Positions 1 through 10,221 of a DNA stretch of 64,000 nt are shown piece by piece (positions within the stretch are counted from its first letter, which is position 1; each line of letters opens with the position of its first letter). This DNA is from a bacterium (GTDB taxonomy: Bacteria > Bacillota > Bacilli > Lactobacillales > Streptococcaceae). The stretch lies in the NCBI GenBank assembly GCA_905221235.1, contig CAJNCJ010000001.1:186001-250000 (forward strand), given 5' to 3'. The notes beneath the pieces were generated by a model. It worked only from the letters and a program-made list of their open reading frames with translations. It searched no databases and was not told the DNA's origin. The position numbers and the translations under genes were made by a program.

Positions 1-850
1 TCAACTGATAACACAAGGTTAGGTCGGTCAATTCCTTTAACTGTAGCCCTGTCAATTCTTCCCATTTATCAATCTTGTATTGGAGAGAATTGCGGTGCAG
101 ATAGAGTTGCTGGGCTGTTTTAGTCAGAACAGCACTGTTTTCCCAAAGAGAAAGGATAATTTCCTGAATCTGATCCTGATCCAAGATCATCTGATGCAGG
201 CATTCTTTAATGACTCTCAGGTCCACAAGCCTTTCCCCCATACTCCACAGATAGAGTTGGGAAAAGGTATGAACACCTTGGTGACCCTGACGCCACCAAG
301 TCTTGAACAAATCCCGCTCCGCTTTGATCAAGTCTGATAGGGCTTGATGACCTGTTTGAGACCAAACCTGGCCTAACATGATGGATAAACGTACTCCAAA
401 GTCATACTCAACCGCTTCAATTGTATCACTTAAAATAGCTCGTACAGAGGAATATTTATCTTGTTGAAGCACGAATACATAATCCTGAGCTCCGACTTGA
501 AGCACCGTCTGACAGTTGGGAAAAAGAGTCCGCATCATGTCTAGCCAAGAGGCTAGATTTTCCTGTTGAAAATAGGAAAGATGGCAATAAACCAGCTGAA
601 TCTTTTTAAAAGCTTGTGGTGCCTGTCCCTTCCCCTCAATCAGATAAGAATACCAAGGATTGAGCGAACGAGCCTGCTCCTGCTGGGTCAAAAGAGCAAC
701 CAACTGCTTTTCACGCTCGCTGAGCCCAGCTACCTCCAGCAAAATCCACTGCTGAGAAGCTAAAGGGAGAGTAAGATAGCCTTCTTTCTCTACTGGTTGG
801 TCTGAAATCTGAGCTTCAGGAAACCAGTCTTGTAGTTCTTTTGCCATCAT
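1..850 (-). CDS. PucR-type helix-turn-helix regulator (3' end off window)
   Basis: About 283 codons are open from the ATG at 850-848 to the left edge with no stop, so the C-terminus is missing. The last visible part (motif HRNSLQYKIDKWEELTG) matches the C-terminal helix-turn-helix of PucR/CdaR-type regulators, including the typical leucine-rich lead-in. The N-terminal part has no domain I can name. A GGAGGG ribosome site sits 7 bases before the first ATG, inside the end of mrnC, and the start follows the mrnC stop by 3 bases, so the two are probably translated together. A second ATG follows directly (847-845). The inducer and targets are unknown. Function as a DNA-binding regulator is inferred from the HTH only. 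Confidence 0.7.
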   Translation of the reverse strand, partial: MMAKELQDWFPEAQISDQPVEKEGYLTLPLASQQWILLEVAGLSEREKQLVALLTQQEQARSLNPWYSYLIEGKGQAPQAFKKIQLVYCHLSYFQQENLASWLDMMRTLFPNCQTVLQVGAQDYVFVLQQDKYSSVRAILSDTIEAVEYDFGVRLSIMLGQVWSQTGHQALSDLIKAERDLFKTWWRQGHQGVHTFSQLYLWSMGERLVDLRVIKECLHQMILDQDQIQEIILSLWENSAVLTKTAQQLYLHRNSLQYKIDKWEELTGLQLKELTDLTLCYQL

Positions 851-853
851 GTC

Positions 854-1240
854 CTAGCCCTCCACTTTTTGGATGCACCACGAAATCAAGCTCTCAAGAC
901 GTTCTAGATTATCAGTCATATGGAGATAGCCCATGACGGCTTCAAAACCTGTGGACATACGGTAAGTCACCACATCAGCATTTTTGGCCTTGGTGTGACT
1001 ATTGGTATTGCGACCACGTTTATAGATTTCTTCTTCTTTTTCCGTTAGGACTTGCTCCTCCAACATAAGGGAAATCAGGCGAGCCTGAGCCTTGGCCGAG
1101 ACATACTTGGTCGCTTCTTGATGGAGTTTATTGGGTTTGGTCATGCCTTTAAGAATGAGGTGACGACGAATATACATAGAATACACCGCGTCCCCCTCAA
1201 AAGCTAACGCAATCCCGTTAATGAGATTGACATCAATCAC
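854..1240 (-). CDS. mrnC: Mini-ribonuclease 3 (MrnC)
   Basis: 128 residues, the usual size for Mini-III, which lacks the dsRNA-binding domain of RNase III. In the family this dimeric enzyme trims 23S rRNA precursor ends. The RNase III signature acidic motif is visible near residue 17 (FEGDAVYS), and the second catalytic block near residue 98 (STGFEAVMGYL) follows the KAKNADVVTYR segment. Translation starts at GTG (1240-1238) with GAGGTGG just upstream. It overlaps the end of cysS by 8 bases; cysS-mrnC is a common Firmicutes pair, so co-translation is likely. Confidence 0.93.
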   Translation of the reverse strand: MIDVNLINGIALAFEGDAVYSMYIRRHLILKGMTKPNKLHQEATKYVSAKAQARLISLMLEEQVLTEKEEEIYKRGRNTNSHTKAKNADVVTYRMSTGFEAVMGYLHMTDNLERLESLISWCIQKVEG

Positions 1241-2576
1241 GTGTCCACCTCACTCCATCTTTGGTGTCAAGGAGCTTAATTCCTTGATCAGCCAATTGGT
1301 CACGGATCTGGTCCGCTGTCGCAAAGTCACGATTGGCACGCGCTTCTTGGCGTTTTTGAATCAAAACTTCAATCTCTGCATCTAGAACTTCCTCGACAAA
1401 GACAATTCCAAAGACCTCTAACATAGCCGCGAGAGCTTCCTTAACACTTGCATCATAGTTACCCGAGTTAATCCACTTGGCCATTTCAAAGACTACTGTA
1501 ATACCGTTGGCAGAGTTGAAATCCTCATCCATAGCTGCTACAAACTTGTCTTTAAAAGCTTGCAAGTCTTGGGCATCCACATTTCCTGTAAATGGTTGCT
1601 CGTAAGTATTTTTGAGATACTTAAGATTTGTCTCTGCATCACGCACTGCCTTTTCGGTAAAGTTGATAGGCTTGCGATAATGTTGAGTCGCAAAGAAGAA
1701 ACGAAGTACTTGCCCATCGAGGGTTTTGAGGGCATCGTGTACGGTTATAAAGTTGCCCAAGGACTTAGACATCTTGACATTGTCGATATTGACAAAGCCA
1801 TTGTGCATCCAGTAGTTGGCAAAGGTCTTGCCTGTTTTGGCTTCTGACTGGGCAATTTCATTGGTATGGTGAGGAAACTCAAGGTCGGCTCCACCACCGT
1901 GGATATCAATAGTATCGCCCAAAATTTCTGTCGACATGACCGAACACTCAATATGCCAGCCCGGACGACCAGGTCCCCAAGGACTGTCCCAAGAAATCTC
2001 GCCTGGTTTAGCAGCTTTCCATAGAGCAAAGTCTACAGGATTTTCCTTGCGAGCCGTTTCTTCATCGGTTCGACCCGAAGCACCTAGTTCCAAATCTTCC
2101 AAGGTTTTATTGGCCAACTTGGCATAGTTGTGAGATTTTTCTACACGGAAGTAGACATCCCCTTGACTCTCGTAAGCAAAACCTTTCTCGATTAAATCTT
2201 CCACAAAACGGATAATATCAGCCATAAACTCTACTACACGCGGATGGCGAGTCGCAGGTTTGACGCCCAAGGCCGTCACATCCTCACGAAAGGCAGCGAT
2301 GTACTTGTCTGCAACCTCCTGAGGCGTGATACCTTCTTCCTTGGCACGGTTGATAATCTTATCGTCCACATCCGTAAAATTGGAAATATAGGCAACCTCA
2401 AACCCACGGTACTCAAAATAACGACGAATGGTATCAAAAGCTACTGTCGAACGAGCATTCCCCACGTGAATATAGTTGTATACCGTAGGCCCACAAACAT
2501 ACATCTTTACCTTACCGTCCTCGATGGGGACAAATTCTCGCAAATCACGAGACATGGTGTCGTAAATTTTAATCAT
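1233..2576 (-). CDS. cysS: Cysteinyl-tRNA synthetase
   Basis: Charges tRNA-Cys with cysteine in the cytoplasm. 447 residues from ATG 2576 (MIKIYDTMSRDL), the conserved class I start. The frame stays open 12 codons further to a GTG at 2612, but that extension has no family counterpart. Visible motifs are YVCGPTVYNYIHVGNARS (Zn cysteine and the HIGH-type signature) near residues 25-45, the Zn-binding WHIECS region near residue 205, and KMSKSLGN near 268. No strong ribosome site precedes the chosen ATG, so the start rests on homology. It overlaps mrnC. With cysE and the GNAT gene upstream in the same direction it forms a cysteine-themed run. Confidence 0.95.
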   Translation of the reverse strand: MIKIYDTMSRDLREFVPIEDGKVKMYVCGPTVYNYIHVGNARSTVAFDTIRRYFEYRGFEVAYISNFTDVDDKIINRAKEEGITPQEVADKYIAAFREDVTALGVKPATRHPRVVEFMADIIRFVEDLIEKGFAYESQGDVYFRVEKSHNYAKLANKTLEDLELGASGRTDEETARKENPVDFALWKAAKPGEISWDSPWGPGRPGWHIECSVMSTEILGDTIDIHGGGADLEFPHHTNEIAQSEAKTGKTFANYWMHNGFVNIDNVKMSKSLGNFITVHDALKTLDGQVLRFFFATQHYRKPINFTEKAVRDAETNLKYLKNTYEQPFTGNVDAQDLQAFKDKFVAAMDEDFNSANGITVVFEMAKWINSGNYDASVKEALAAMLEVFGIVFVEEVLDAEIEVLIQKRQEARANRDFATADQIRDQLADQGIKLLDTKDGVRWTRD

Positions 2577-2658
2577 AAAATAATAGTCAGGAAAACCAAA
2601 ATCAAAGAACACTTAGTTTCATCACTGAGAGTTCAATTCAATTTCAGTCCGAATCTCT

Positions 2659-3543
2659 CTAGACTTCGGAATCCCTTGCTCCTTTCTCATTCAGATAAAC
2701 CACCTGGGTCTGTTTGACAAAGCCAATTTTTTCATACAAGCACTTGGCACCTACGTTTCTGTCCTCTACTGCAATCTGAAATTCCTTATCATTTTGCTCA
2801 ATCAGTTGGTTGACTAGGGATTTTGCTAAATAGCTTCCATAGCCTTTTCCACGTTCAGGTTCCGATATTGCCAAACCATAGAAGTAATTCGTATTAGTCG
2901 ACAAATCTACCGTGCAAGTTCCAATAACCTGACCGTCTTTTAATAAAATATATAGGCGACTTTCTGGATCCTTCAGAGCTTCGGCGACATACCTATCCAC
3001 AACTTCTCTCGATTCATGTTCCTCTGAAAATGCCTGAAATTTTAATTGACTAATTTGCTCCTGATACGAACTATCTGCTAACAAAACTTCAAGATTAGAA
3101 AGTTTTGCTAACCGATAAGGTCTTCTATCCTTACCTAACCAGGTTTCTGTATCTTCATCCTCGACCAATCCCCAGTTGCTGACAAAATCAGGATGACGCT
3201 CTAGAAAAATACGTTCTGTCTGAAAAGTAACTGAACGAATAGGGAAAGCAGCCGTTTCTTTCTCAAAACTAGTAAGCAATGCACGTGCAATCCCCTGACG
3301 ACGATAATCTGGATGAACCAGTATCGTCACTTCCACGTCTTGGTCATCGGCATAGACAGTTAAGAGACCAACAAGTTCGCCTTTTTCATAATAAAGGAAA
3401 AAGGCGGGCATGTTTGGGTCAAAATTAAGCATGTTAGAAAGATAGGGATCACGATAAGTTCCATCATAGGCTTGGCAACAGTCAATTAGTTTTTTCGCCT
3501 CAGATAACTCCTCTTGGCTTAACTTGTTTCTTGCTTGAATCAT
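2659..3543 (-). CDS. GNAT family N-acetyltransferase with two GNAT-like halves
   Basis: 294 residues with two acetyl-CoA-binding GNAT signatures. The first is near residues 80-95 (VHPDYRRQGIARALL) and the second near 228-245 (ISEPERGKGYGSYLA) followed by the typical NVGAKCLYEKIGF segment near 265. The layout resembles tandem-GNAT proteins of streptococci with unknown substrate. AGAGGA lies 7 bases before ATG 3543. It starts 11 bases after the cysE stop, so it is probably in the pnp-cysE-cysS transcription unit. The substrate cannot be told from the sequence. Confidence 0.85.
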   Translation of the reverse strand: MIQARNKLSQEELSEAKKLIDCCQAYDGTYRDPYLSNMLNFDPNMPAFFLYYEKGELVGLLTVYADDQDVEVTILVHPDYRRQGIARALLTSFEKETAAFPIRSVTFQTERIFLERHPDFVSNWGLVEDEDTETWLGKDRRPYRLAKLSNLEVLLADSSYQEQISQLKFQAFSEEHESREVVDRYVAEALKDPESRLYILLKDGQVIGTCTVDLSTNTNYFYGLAISEPERGKGYGSYLAKSLVNQLIEQNDKEFQIAVEDRNVGAKCLYEKIGFVKQTQVVYLNEKGARDSEV

Positions 3544-3554
3544 ATAGGTATCCT

Positions 3555-4172
3555 CTACAAACCAGACGATCTGTGACTGGCTTCTTTAGCCTGCTCGAGT
3601 TTATTGACGTAATACTCTCGTTTTTCTTCGACTTCGTGAATGACTGGCTCATCCTTCTTACCATGAACACGGACAATCTTGGCCGGAATACCGACAACCG
3701 TCACATCACTAGGTACATCTGCGACAACAACTGCTGCTGCACCGACCTTGGCATTTTCACCGATTTCTACAGGCCCGATAACTTGGGCATGAGCCGATAT
3801 GAGTGCTCCTTTGCGTACAGTCGGATGGCGTTTGCCAACATCCTTACCAGTCCCACCGAGAGTCACTCCGTGATAGAGAAGAACGCCTTTTTCAACAATC
3901 GCCGTCTCACCAATCACTAAGCCAGAACCGTGGTCAATAAAGACACCTGAATCGATCTGAGCACCCGGATGAATCTCAATCTGAGTCCAAAAGCGCCAAA
4001 ACTGACTGTGCATCCGAGCCAGGAGTTTGAAGCCATGCTTCCAGAGAAAATGTGAGAGACGGTGGGCCGCCAAGGCCTTGACACCTGGATAAGTCAGCAA
4101 AACCTCCAAAGTGGTGCGGGCCGCTGGATCATTTTCTTTTACGATATCAATGGTTTCGCGCCACCATCCCAT
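3555..4172 (-). CDS. cysE: Serine O-acetyltransferase
   Basis: Makes O-acetylserine from serine and acetyl-CoA, the first step of cysteine synthesis. 205 residues: a short helical N-terminus, then a left-handed beta-helix of hexapeptide repeats from about residue 70. The active-site stretch DHGSGLVIGETA and the CysE hallmark HGVTLGGTG near residues 100-110 are intact. AAGGAG lies 6 bases before ATG 4172. It follows pnp by 15 bases and precedes the GNAT gene by 11, so it is likely co-transcribed with both. The tail (after about residue 180) is lysine- and glutamate-rich, as in streptococcal homologues. Confidence 0.95.
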   Translation of the reverse strand: MGWWRETIDIVKENDPAARTTLEVLLTYPGVKALAAHRLSHFLWKHGFKLLARMHSQFWRFWTQIEIHPGAQIDSGVFIDHGSGLVIGETAIVEKGVLLYHGVTLGGTGKDVGKRHPTVRKGALISAHAQVIGPVEIGENAKVGAAAVVVADVPSDVTVVGIPAKIVRVHGKKDEPVIHEVEEKREYYVNKLEQAKEASHRSSGL

Positions 4173-4187
4173 ACATTTCTCCTTTTC

Positions 4188-6401
4188 TTATTCTGAATCT
4201 TTTGGTGTTTCTGTAAATTCTTTCTTAGGTTTGTGGTCCTTATGATGACGTGGGCGGTGAGGTCTCTCAGACTTTTCACCCTTTTCATCATGCTTAGGTT
4301 TTGGCGGACGAGGAAGAAGAGCCTTCATAGAAGCATCGATACGGCCTTTTTCATCAATCTTGATAACCTTAACATCAACTTCATCCCCGATTGCTACCAA
4401 GTCTTCAACATTATTGGTACGAGTCCAAGCCATTTCAGAAATGTGAACAAGGGCATCTGTCTTGTCAAAGAGGTTGACAAAGGCACCAAATTTCTCGATA
4501 CGAACGACTTTGGCACGGTAAACTTCATCCACCTTAGCCTCACGAACTAAACCAGCAATGATTTCTTTGGCACGGTTAATAGCATCTTGGTCGCTAGAGT
4601 AGATAGACACATTTCCTTCTTCGTCGATATCAATCTTAACGCCTGTTTCAGCGATAATCTTGTCGATGGTTTCTCCACCCTTACCGATGACAATCTTGAT
4701 CTTGTCCACATCAATCTTGATGGTATCAATTTTCGGAGCAGTTGGAGCCAATTCTGGACGAACTTCTGGAATGGTTGCTTCAATCACATCAAGGATTTCA
4801 AAACGCGCTTTCTTGGCTTGAGCAAGAGCTTCTGTCAAGATTTCTGCAGTAATCCCTTGAATCTTGATATCCATTTGAAGGGCTGTAATCCCGTCACGAG
4901 TACCCGCAACCTTAAAGTCCATATCTCCAAAGTGGTCTTCCAAACCTTGGATATCTGTCAATACTGTGTAGTTATTTCCATCTGAGATAAGTCCCATAGC
5001 AATACCAGCTACTGGCGCCTTGATTGGCACACCACCAGCCATAAGAGCAAGCGTTCCCGCACAGATAGAAGCTTGAGATGAAGAACCATTTGATTCCAAG
5101 ACCTCAGCTACCAAGCGGATGGCATATGGAAATTCTTCCAAACTTGGCAAGACTTGAGCAAGAGCACGCTCACCTAGGGCACCGTGACCAATTTCACGAC
5201 GACCTGGCGCACCGTAACGACCAGTTTCCCCTACAGAGTATTGAGGGAAGTTATAGTGATGCATAAAGCGTTTCTTGTACTCTGGATCCAATCCATCGAT
5301 GATTTGAGTTTCACCCATCGGAGCCAAAGTCAAGACTGAAAGAGCCTGAGTTTGCCCACGAGTGAAGAGACCTGAACCGTGCACACGAGGAAGGAAGTCA
5401 ACAACCGCATCCAAAGGACGGATTTCATCGACCTTACGACCGTCAGGACGTACCTTGTCTTCTGTAATCAAGCGGCGCACTTCAGCGTGTTCCATTTGTT
5501 CCAAGATTTCAGCCACATCACGCATGATACGGTCAAATTCTTCATGGTCTGCATATTTTTCTTCGTAAACTGCAGTCACTTGGTCTTTAACTGCTTGAGT
5601 TGCAGCTTCACGAGCCAATTTTTCTTCTACTTGAACCGCTTTTTGAAGGTCGCTGTTGTAGGCTGCGATGATTTCAGCCTGCAATTCAGCATCTACATGA
5701 AGCAATTCCACTTCTGCTTTTTCTTTACCGACTGCAGCAACGATTTCTTCTTGGAAGGCAATCAATTCTTTGACTGCTTCGTGCCCTTTAAGAAGGGCTT
5801 CCAACATGATTTCTTCTGACAATTCTTTGGCACCAGACTCAACCATGTTGATAGCGTGTTTGGTACCAGCTACTGTCAACTCAAGGAGAGATTGCTCTGC
5901 TTGTTCTTGACTTGGGTTGATGATGATTTGACCATCTACATAACCCACTTGTACCCCAGCGATTGGTCCGTCAAATGGAATATCTGAGATAGAAAGCGCT
6001 AAAGATGAACCAAACATAGCTGCCATTGGTGCAGAAGCATTTTCATCATAAGAAAGCACGGTGTTGATGACTTGGACTTCGTTACGGAAACCTTCCGCAA
6101 ACATTGGACGGATTGGACGGTCAATCAAACGCGCTGTCAAAGTCGCATCTGTTGAAGGACGTCCTTCACGTTTCATAAAGCCACCAGGAAACTTCCCAGC
6201 CGCATACATTTTTTCTTCGTAGTTGACTTGAAGAGGGAAGAAATCCCCAGTTGCCATTTTCTTAGACATAACGGCCGCAGTCAAGACAGTTGACTCACCG
6301 TAACGCACTACAACAGAGCCATTTGCTTGCTTAGCAACCTGACCAGTCTCTACGATTAACTCACGACCCGCAAAAGTCGTTTGAAACACTTGTTTTGTCA
6401 T
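4188..6401 (-). CDS. pnp: Polyribonucleotide nucleotidyltransferase (PNPase)
   Basis: 3'-5' phosphorolytic exoribonuclease of mRNA turnover. 737 residues with the full layout: RNase PH 1, an all-alpha linker, RNase PH 2 ([18 protein letters not shown] near residue 395), KH domain ([13 protein letters not shown] near 575), S1 domain (from about 625) and a basic, histidine/lysine/proline-rich tail. The start is ATG 6401 ([10 protein letters not shown]) because AAGGGGAT sits just upstream. The frame is open 17 codons further to 6452, but that part has no conserved content. It is preceded by a long untranslated leader and followed closely by cysE. Confidence 0.97.
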   Translation of the reverse strand: MTKQVFQTTFAGRELIVETGQVAKQANGSVVVRYGESTVLTAAVMSKKMATGDFFPLQVNYEEKMYAAGKFPGGFMKREGRPSTDATLTARLIDRPIRPMFAEGFRNEVQVINTVLSYDENASAPMAAMFGSSLALSISDIPFDGPIAGVQVGYVDGQIIINPSQEQAEQSLLELTVAGTKHAINMVESGAKELSEEIMLEALLKGHEAVKELIAFQEEIVAAVGKEKAEVELLHVDAELQAEIIAAYNSDLQKAVQVEEKLAREAATQAVKDQVTAVYEEKYADHEEFDRIMRDVAEILEQMEHAEVRRLITEDKVRPDGRKVDEIRPLDAVVDFLPRVHGSGLFTRGQTQALSVLTLAPMGETQIIDGLDPEYKKRFMHHYNFPQYSVGETGRYGAPGRREIGHGALGERALAQVLPSLEEFPYAIRLVAEVLESNGSSSQASICAGTLALMAGGVPIKAPVAGIAMGLISDGNNYTVLTDIQGLEDHFGDMDFKVAGTRDGITALQMDIKIQGITAEILTEALAQAKKARFEILDVIEATIPEVRPELAPTAPKIDTIKIDVDKIKIVIGKGGETIDKIIAETGVKIDIDEEGNVSIYSSDQDAINRAKEIIAGLVREAKVDEVYRAKVVRIEKFGAFVNLFDKTDALVHISEMAWTRTNNVEDLVAIGDEVDVKVIKIDEKGRIDASMKALLPRPPKPKHDEKGEKSERPHRPRHHKDHKPKKEFTETPKDSE

Positions 6402-6792
6402 TTTAATCCCCTTTGGATTGATGAAATTATACGCCTTGCCTACAAAAATCAAGATACTAAGCCGTCAAGCAACTCAAAGGAAAATAGGAAATCGAACGAC
6501 GGAGCGACTGCTCCTAGGCAGATTTATCTTTTCCCAAAGAGTTGTAGGCGTGTTCAATTCTCAAGATACAAATCATTAGAAATATTTGATGCTAAAGCAT
6601 CTAATCCTTTCACGCTAATCGATATCAGGCAATTAGCTAAATGCTTTACTAACTCTCTCGTCAAATAACATCGATTTGACTCGTTCGTGTCGCTAAACCT
6701 TACAGTTTAAATACATTGTATTTTTTAATACCCTCATCTTTGTATCAAGTACGTACAGAGTCTATTTTATCATATTTTTCTTAAAAAGTGCG
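6402..6792 (-). promoter_or_regulatory. pnp promoter and long leader (about 350 bases)
   Basis: No convincing gene lies here. A minus-strand extended -10 box (TGATAAAAT, hexamer at 6769-6764) would start RNA near 6757, leaving roughly 350 untranslated bases before pnp. The leader contains a small hairpin (GATGC-TTTA-GCATC, about 6589-6602). One minus-strand frame is open for about 50 codons without ATG or ribosome site and is not called. A long leader fits the autoregulation of pnp known in other bacteria, but no match to a known leader class was recognised. Confidence 0.5.
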
Positions 6793-6804
6793 GTCTTTAC
6801 CATT

Positions 6805-6841
6805 AAAAAGGAACCATTCCCCTCACTTGAGAAGAATGGTT
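6805..6841 (-). terminator. Terminator after metF
   Basis: Inverted repeat AACCATTC/GAATGGTT (arms 6812-6819 and 6834-6841) followed on the minus strand by a T-run. It lies 10 bases beyond the metF stop. The other side is also T-rich, so it may act in both directions. It separates metEF from the pnp promoter. Confidence 0.8.
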
Positions 6842-6850
6842 TGCTTTTTA

Positions 6851-7717
6851 TTATCCTAGAGACTGATGATTAAACAAAGCATGGGTTGCTTGGTGGATGT
6901 ATTTTGCTGTATCCGCATTATTCATGGTGTAGAGATGCACACCTGCGACATCCTGAGTTACCAAGTCCACGATTTGGTCCACTGCATAGGCAAGTCCTGC
7001 TGCTCTGAGCGACTCAGGGTCATGCTCATACTTGTCTAAAATGGCTTTAAATTTGCGTGGAAGATGGATATTCTCACAAGTCTTCAAGAGACGGAGAGCC
7101 TGATTTCGATTCAGAATTGGCATAATCCCTGCATGAATGGGAACATCAATCCCAGCCAAGATACACTTGTCTTGGAAATCATAGAAGCGCTCATTGTCAA
7201 AGAAAAGCTGAGTTACAAGGCTCGAACAACCTGCATCCACTTTCTTCTTAAGATTTTGAATATCTGAAATCTGATTTGGTGAATCTGGATGCCCTTCTGG
7301 ATAACAAGCACCAACAATTTCAAAGTGAGGAGCTTGTTCCTTGATGAACTCAATCAAGTCAGTTGCGTAGCAGAAATCCTTTTGTGGTTCCACATCTGGA
7401 ATAATATCTCCACGAAGAGCCAAGATTTTCTGCACTCCAACCTTGTCCAAGTCAGCAATAGTTTCAGCAACCTTGTCCTTGGTCAAATAGATAGCCGGCA
7501 AGTGAGCAATAGTCGGAATCGCCAAGTCATTTTGGATAAAGTCAGCCAAACGAACCGTCGTTTCCTTGATATTAAATTTATTATTGCTGGCAGTTACACT
7601 GATAAAGTGAGGGGCCAACTCCTGCATATCTTGAAGAGCAGAAATAATTTTATCATTACCCACGGCTGGGTTTGGAGGGAACACTTCAAATGAGAGTGAC
7701 GGTGTTTGGCGCGACAT
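6851..7717 (-). CDS. metF: 5,10-methylenetetrahydrofolate reductase
   Basis: FAD-dependent reductase making 5-methyl-THF, the methyl donor used by MetE. 288 residues from ATG 7717 (MSRQTPSLSFEVFPP), with the family's N-terminal SFEVFPP, HFISVTAS and ILALRGD blocks of the TIM barrel. An ATG two codons upstream (7723) is also in frame, but the AGGA site is spaced about 8 bases from 7717 and only 2 from 7723, so 7717 is preferred. It lies about 100 bases behind metE without a terminator between, so metE-metF is one operon under the MET-box upstream of metE. Confidence 0.93.
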   Translation of the reverse strand: MSRQTPSLSFEVFPPNPAVGNDKIISALQDMQELAPHFISVTASNNKFNIKETTVRLADFIQNDLAIPTIAHLPAIYLTKDKVAETIADLDKVGVQKILALRGDIIPDVEPQKDFCYATDLIEFIKEQAPHFEIVGACYPEGHPDSPNQISDIQNLKKKVDAGCSSLVTQLFFDNERFYDFQDKCILAGIDVPIHAGIMPILNRNQALRLLKTCENIHLPRKFKAILDKYEHDPESLRAAGLAYAVDQIVDLVTQDVAGVHLYTMNNADTAKYIHQATHALFNHQSLG

Positions 7718-7819
7718 AGTCATTATCCTTTTCTAGTTGATTTTTTCGTTAGCTGGACTCTTAGAATCCAAGTGAAACAGGCAGATTGACCAAACAGTGC
7801 TTCTTGAGAAATCCTTATC

Positions 7820-10069
7820 TTACAATTTCTCACGCGCAGCTTTTGCTGCTTCCACAAGGCGGATCAAGCTTTCTTTTGTTTCTGGAATACCACGTGTTTT
7901 CAAACCACAGTCAGGGTTGATCCAAACTTTCTTGCTTGGCACTTTAGCAAGGATGGCTTCGATTGTGTGGTCGATTTCGCCTTCATTTGGTACACGAGGT
8001 GAGTGGATATCGTAAACCCCAGGTCCCACTTCTGTTTGGAAGTTTTTCGCTTTGAGTTCGTCCAAGATTTCAAGATTTGAACGGCTAGCCTCAAATGAGA
8101 TAACGTCCGCATCCAAGTTATCGATAGCTGGGATGATATCTGTAAATTCTGAGTAACACATGTGAGTGTGGATTTGTGTATCTGGCGCTACTGTTGAGTG
8201 TACCAAGCGGAAGGCAGGAATTGCCCAGTCAAGGTAGTCTTCGTACCAGTCGCTACGACGAAGTGGCAATTTTTCACGAAGAGCAGCCTCATCGATTTGG
8301 ATGATTTTCACACCAGCAGCTTCAAGGTCAAGCACTTCATCCTTGATAGCAAGGGCGATTTGAAGAGTAGAATCCTTGATAGAGATGTCTTCACGTGGGA
8401 ATGACCAGTTGAGGATGGTAACAGGTCCAGTCAACATACCCTTAACAGGTTTGTTTGTACGGCTTTGTGCATAGCTAGACCATTTAACAGTGATTGGGTT
8501 AAGACGAGTTACATCACCCCAGATGATTGGTGGTTTCACCCCACGCATACCGTATGACTGTACCCAACCATTTTTAGAGAAGAGGTAACCTGACAAGTTT
8601 TGACCGAAGTACTCAACCATGTCGTTACGTTCAAATTCACCGTGAACAAGGACATCAAAGTCGATATCTTCTTGCCATTTGATCCATTCATCGATCGTTT
8701 CAGCAAGGAAAGCGTCGTACTCTTCTTGAGACAATTCACCTTTACGGTAAGCCAAACGTTTAGCACGAACTTCCTTAGTTTGAGGGAATGAACCGATAGT
8801 TGTTGTTGGAAGAGCTGGAAGTTTGAAAGCTTCTTCTTGGATAGCTTCACGTTCGGCAAAGGCTGGCAAACGAGTGTAGTCTGCGTCAGTCAAACCAGCG
8901 ATGCGCGCACGAAGTTCCGCATTGACACCAACACGCTCAGTCGCAAAGAGTTCTTTATTTGCTGCAAGAGCTTCTGCTCCTTGACCGTTGCGGATAGCAT
9001 CCAAATCACGGATTTCATCCAATTTTTCAACCGCAAAAGCAAAGTGGTTCAAGATAGCTGGTTCAAATTCTTCGTTAGCAGTTGTAAATGGCACATGAAG
9101 AAGTGAGCATGAGCTAGTCAAAACAATGTTTTCAGCTGGGATTTGCTCAAGAATAGCCAGGCTCTTTTCGTAGTTGTTACGCCAGATGTTTTTACCATTG
9201 ACAATACCTGCATAGAGAGTCTTGTCAGCTGGGAAACCACCTTTAACGAGTTCAAGAGTTTTCTTACCTTCAACGAAGTCCAAACCGATAGCATCTACTG
9301 GCAATTTCACAAGGTCAGCGTAGACGTCACGAACATCACCGAAGTAAGTTTGAAGCAAGACTTCAAGACCTTTTTTGTCAGCCAAAAGTTTGTTGTAGAG
9401 GTTCAAGAAGAGAGATTTTTCTTCAGCAGTCAAGTCTTTTACAAGAGCCGCTTCGTCGAGTTGGATACGAGTTGCACCAAGTTCAGCCAATTTAGCAAAA
9501 ACTTCTTGGTAAGCAGCAACTAAGCTGTCTACGAAGTCTTCTGCTTTCACGCCTTCTTCAAAGTCTGACAATTGAAGGAAAGTGAATGGACCTACAAGAA
9601 CAGGACGAGTGTTGAGACCAAGTTCTTTTGCTTCTTGGAACTCATCGAAAATCTTGTGACCTGCAAGTTTAACTTGAGTGTCTTTTTCAAATTTAGGAAC
9701 GATGTAATGGTAGTTAGTGTTGAACCATTTCTTCATTGGAAGGGCGCGAACGTCCCCTTTTTCTCCTTGGTAACCACGACCCAAAGCAAAGTAGCGCTCA
9801 AGGTCAGACAAGTCCAAGTTTTGAACTGAAGCAGGTACCACGTTGAAAAGGAAAGCTGCATCTAGGAAGTTGTCATAGTGAGAAAAGTCGTTTGATGGGA
9901 TTTCAGTGATACCTTTTTCTTTGACGATGTTCCAGTGTTTAGCACGCAATTCTTTTGCTGCTGCCAAGAGTTCTTCTTCTGAGATTTCTTTTCTAAAGTA
10001 TTTTTCAGTTGTAAATTTTAATTCGCGGAATTCGCCCAAACGAGGGAAACCGATGATTGTAGTTGACAT
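7820..10069 (-). CDS. metE: Cobalamin-independent methionine synthase
   Basis: Transfers methyl from 5-methyl-THF-triglutamate to homocysteine to give methionine. 749 residues from ATG 10069 ([17 protein letters not shown]), with GGAGGA 8 bases upstream; the frame is open 64 codons further but that part runs through the promoter. It has two TIM-barrel halves. The C-terminal catalytic half shows the zinc ligands in HTHMCYSEF near residue 635 and in NPDCGLKTR near residue 720, and the inter-domain block [13 protein letters not shown] near 425. It is the first gene of metEF and is probably activated by a MetR/MtaR-type LysR regulator through the upstream palindrome. Confidence 0.97.
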   Translation of the reverse strand: MSTTIIGFPRLGEFRELKFTTEKYFRKEISEEELLAAAKELRAKHWNIVKEKGITEIPSNDFSHYDNFLDAAFLFNVVPASVQNLDLSDLERYFALGRGYQGEKGDVRALPMKKWFNTNYHYIVPKFEKDTQVKLAGHKIFDEFQEAKELGLNTRPVLVGPFTFLQLSDFEEGVKAEDFVDSLVAAYQEVFAKLAELGATRIQLDEAALVKDLTAEEKSLFLNLYNKLLADKKGLEVLLQTYFGDVRDVYADLVKLPVDAIGLDFVEGKKTLELVKGGFPADKTLYAGIVNGKNIWRNNYEKSLAILEQIPAENIVLTSSCSLLHVPFTTANEEFEPAILNHFAFAVEKLDEIRDLDAIRNGQGAEALAANKELFATERVGVNAELRARIAGLTDADYTRLPAFAEREAIQEEAFKLPALPTTTIGSFPQTKEVRAKRLAYRKGELSQEEYDAFLAETIDEWIKWQEDIDFDVLVHGEFERNDMVEYFGQNLSGYLFSKNGWVQSYGMRGVKPPIIWGDVTRLNPITVKWSSYAQSRTNKPVKGMLTGPVTILNWSFPREDISIKDSTLQIALAIKDEVLDLEAAGVKIIQIDEAALREKLPLRRSDWYEDYLDWAIPAFRLVHSTVAPDTQIHTHMCYSEFTDIIPAIDNLDADVISFEASRSNLEILDELKAKNFQTEVGPGVYDIHSPRVPNEGEIDHTIEAILAKVPSKKVWINPDCGLKTRGIPETKESLIRLVEAAKAAREKL

Positions 10070-10123
10070 GATGTGTCCTCCAAAATTTGTTGTTGAAACT
10101 ATCTTAACAGAAAAGAAAGCGTC

Positions 10124-10169
10124 TGTATAATTGTAAAAAATTAGGCTTTGATATAGTTTGAAACTATAT
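10124..10169 (-). promoter_or_regulatory. MET-box and metE promoter
   Basis: A perfect 19-base palindrome with arms ATATAGTTT/AAACTATAT is centred on 10160. It matches the streptococcal MET-box (TATAGTTTsAAACTATA) bound by MetR/MtaR-type LysR regulators of methionine genes. Downstream on the minus strand a -10-like TATACA (10129-10124) has no good -35, which suits an activator-dependent promoter. About 55 untranslated bases follow before metE. Confidence 0.8.
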
Positions 10170-10179
10170 CTCTGTTTTA

Positions 10180-10216
10180 GACAAAAGAAAAAGACTTGAG
10201 ACAACTGCCTCAAATC
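10180..10216 (-). terminator. Terminator downstream of the pyrimidine-dimer-glycosylase-like gene
   Basis: Minus-strand hairpin with arms at 10216-10209 and 10200-10193 (GATTTGAG/CTCAAGTC, with one G-T pair) followed by a T-rich tract. It separates the accessory cassette from metE. Confidence 0.7.
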
Positions 10217-10221
10217 CTTTG

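Noticed and set aside
2577..2612. Extended N-terminus of cysS from GTG 2612
   Set aside because: Adds residues before the conserved MIKIYDTMS start; no better ribosome site.
6381..6668. 95-codon plus-strand ORF over the pnp start and leader
   Set aside because: Runs antisense to pnp and its leader, has no ribosome site, and its amino acid pattern has no recognisable family.
6540..6720. Minus-strand open frame of about 50 codons in the pnp leader
   Set aside because: No ATG and no Shine-Dalgarno site; only GTG/TTG/CTG starts. Treated as leader, though conservation should be checked.
8536..8859. 107-codon ORF inside metE, same strand, other frame
   Set aside because: Lies wholly in the metE reading region, no ribosome site, low-complexity translation.
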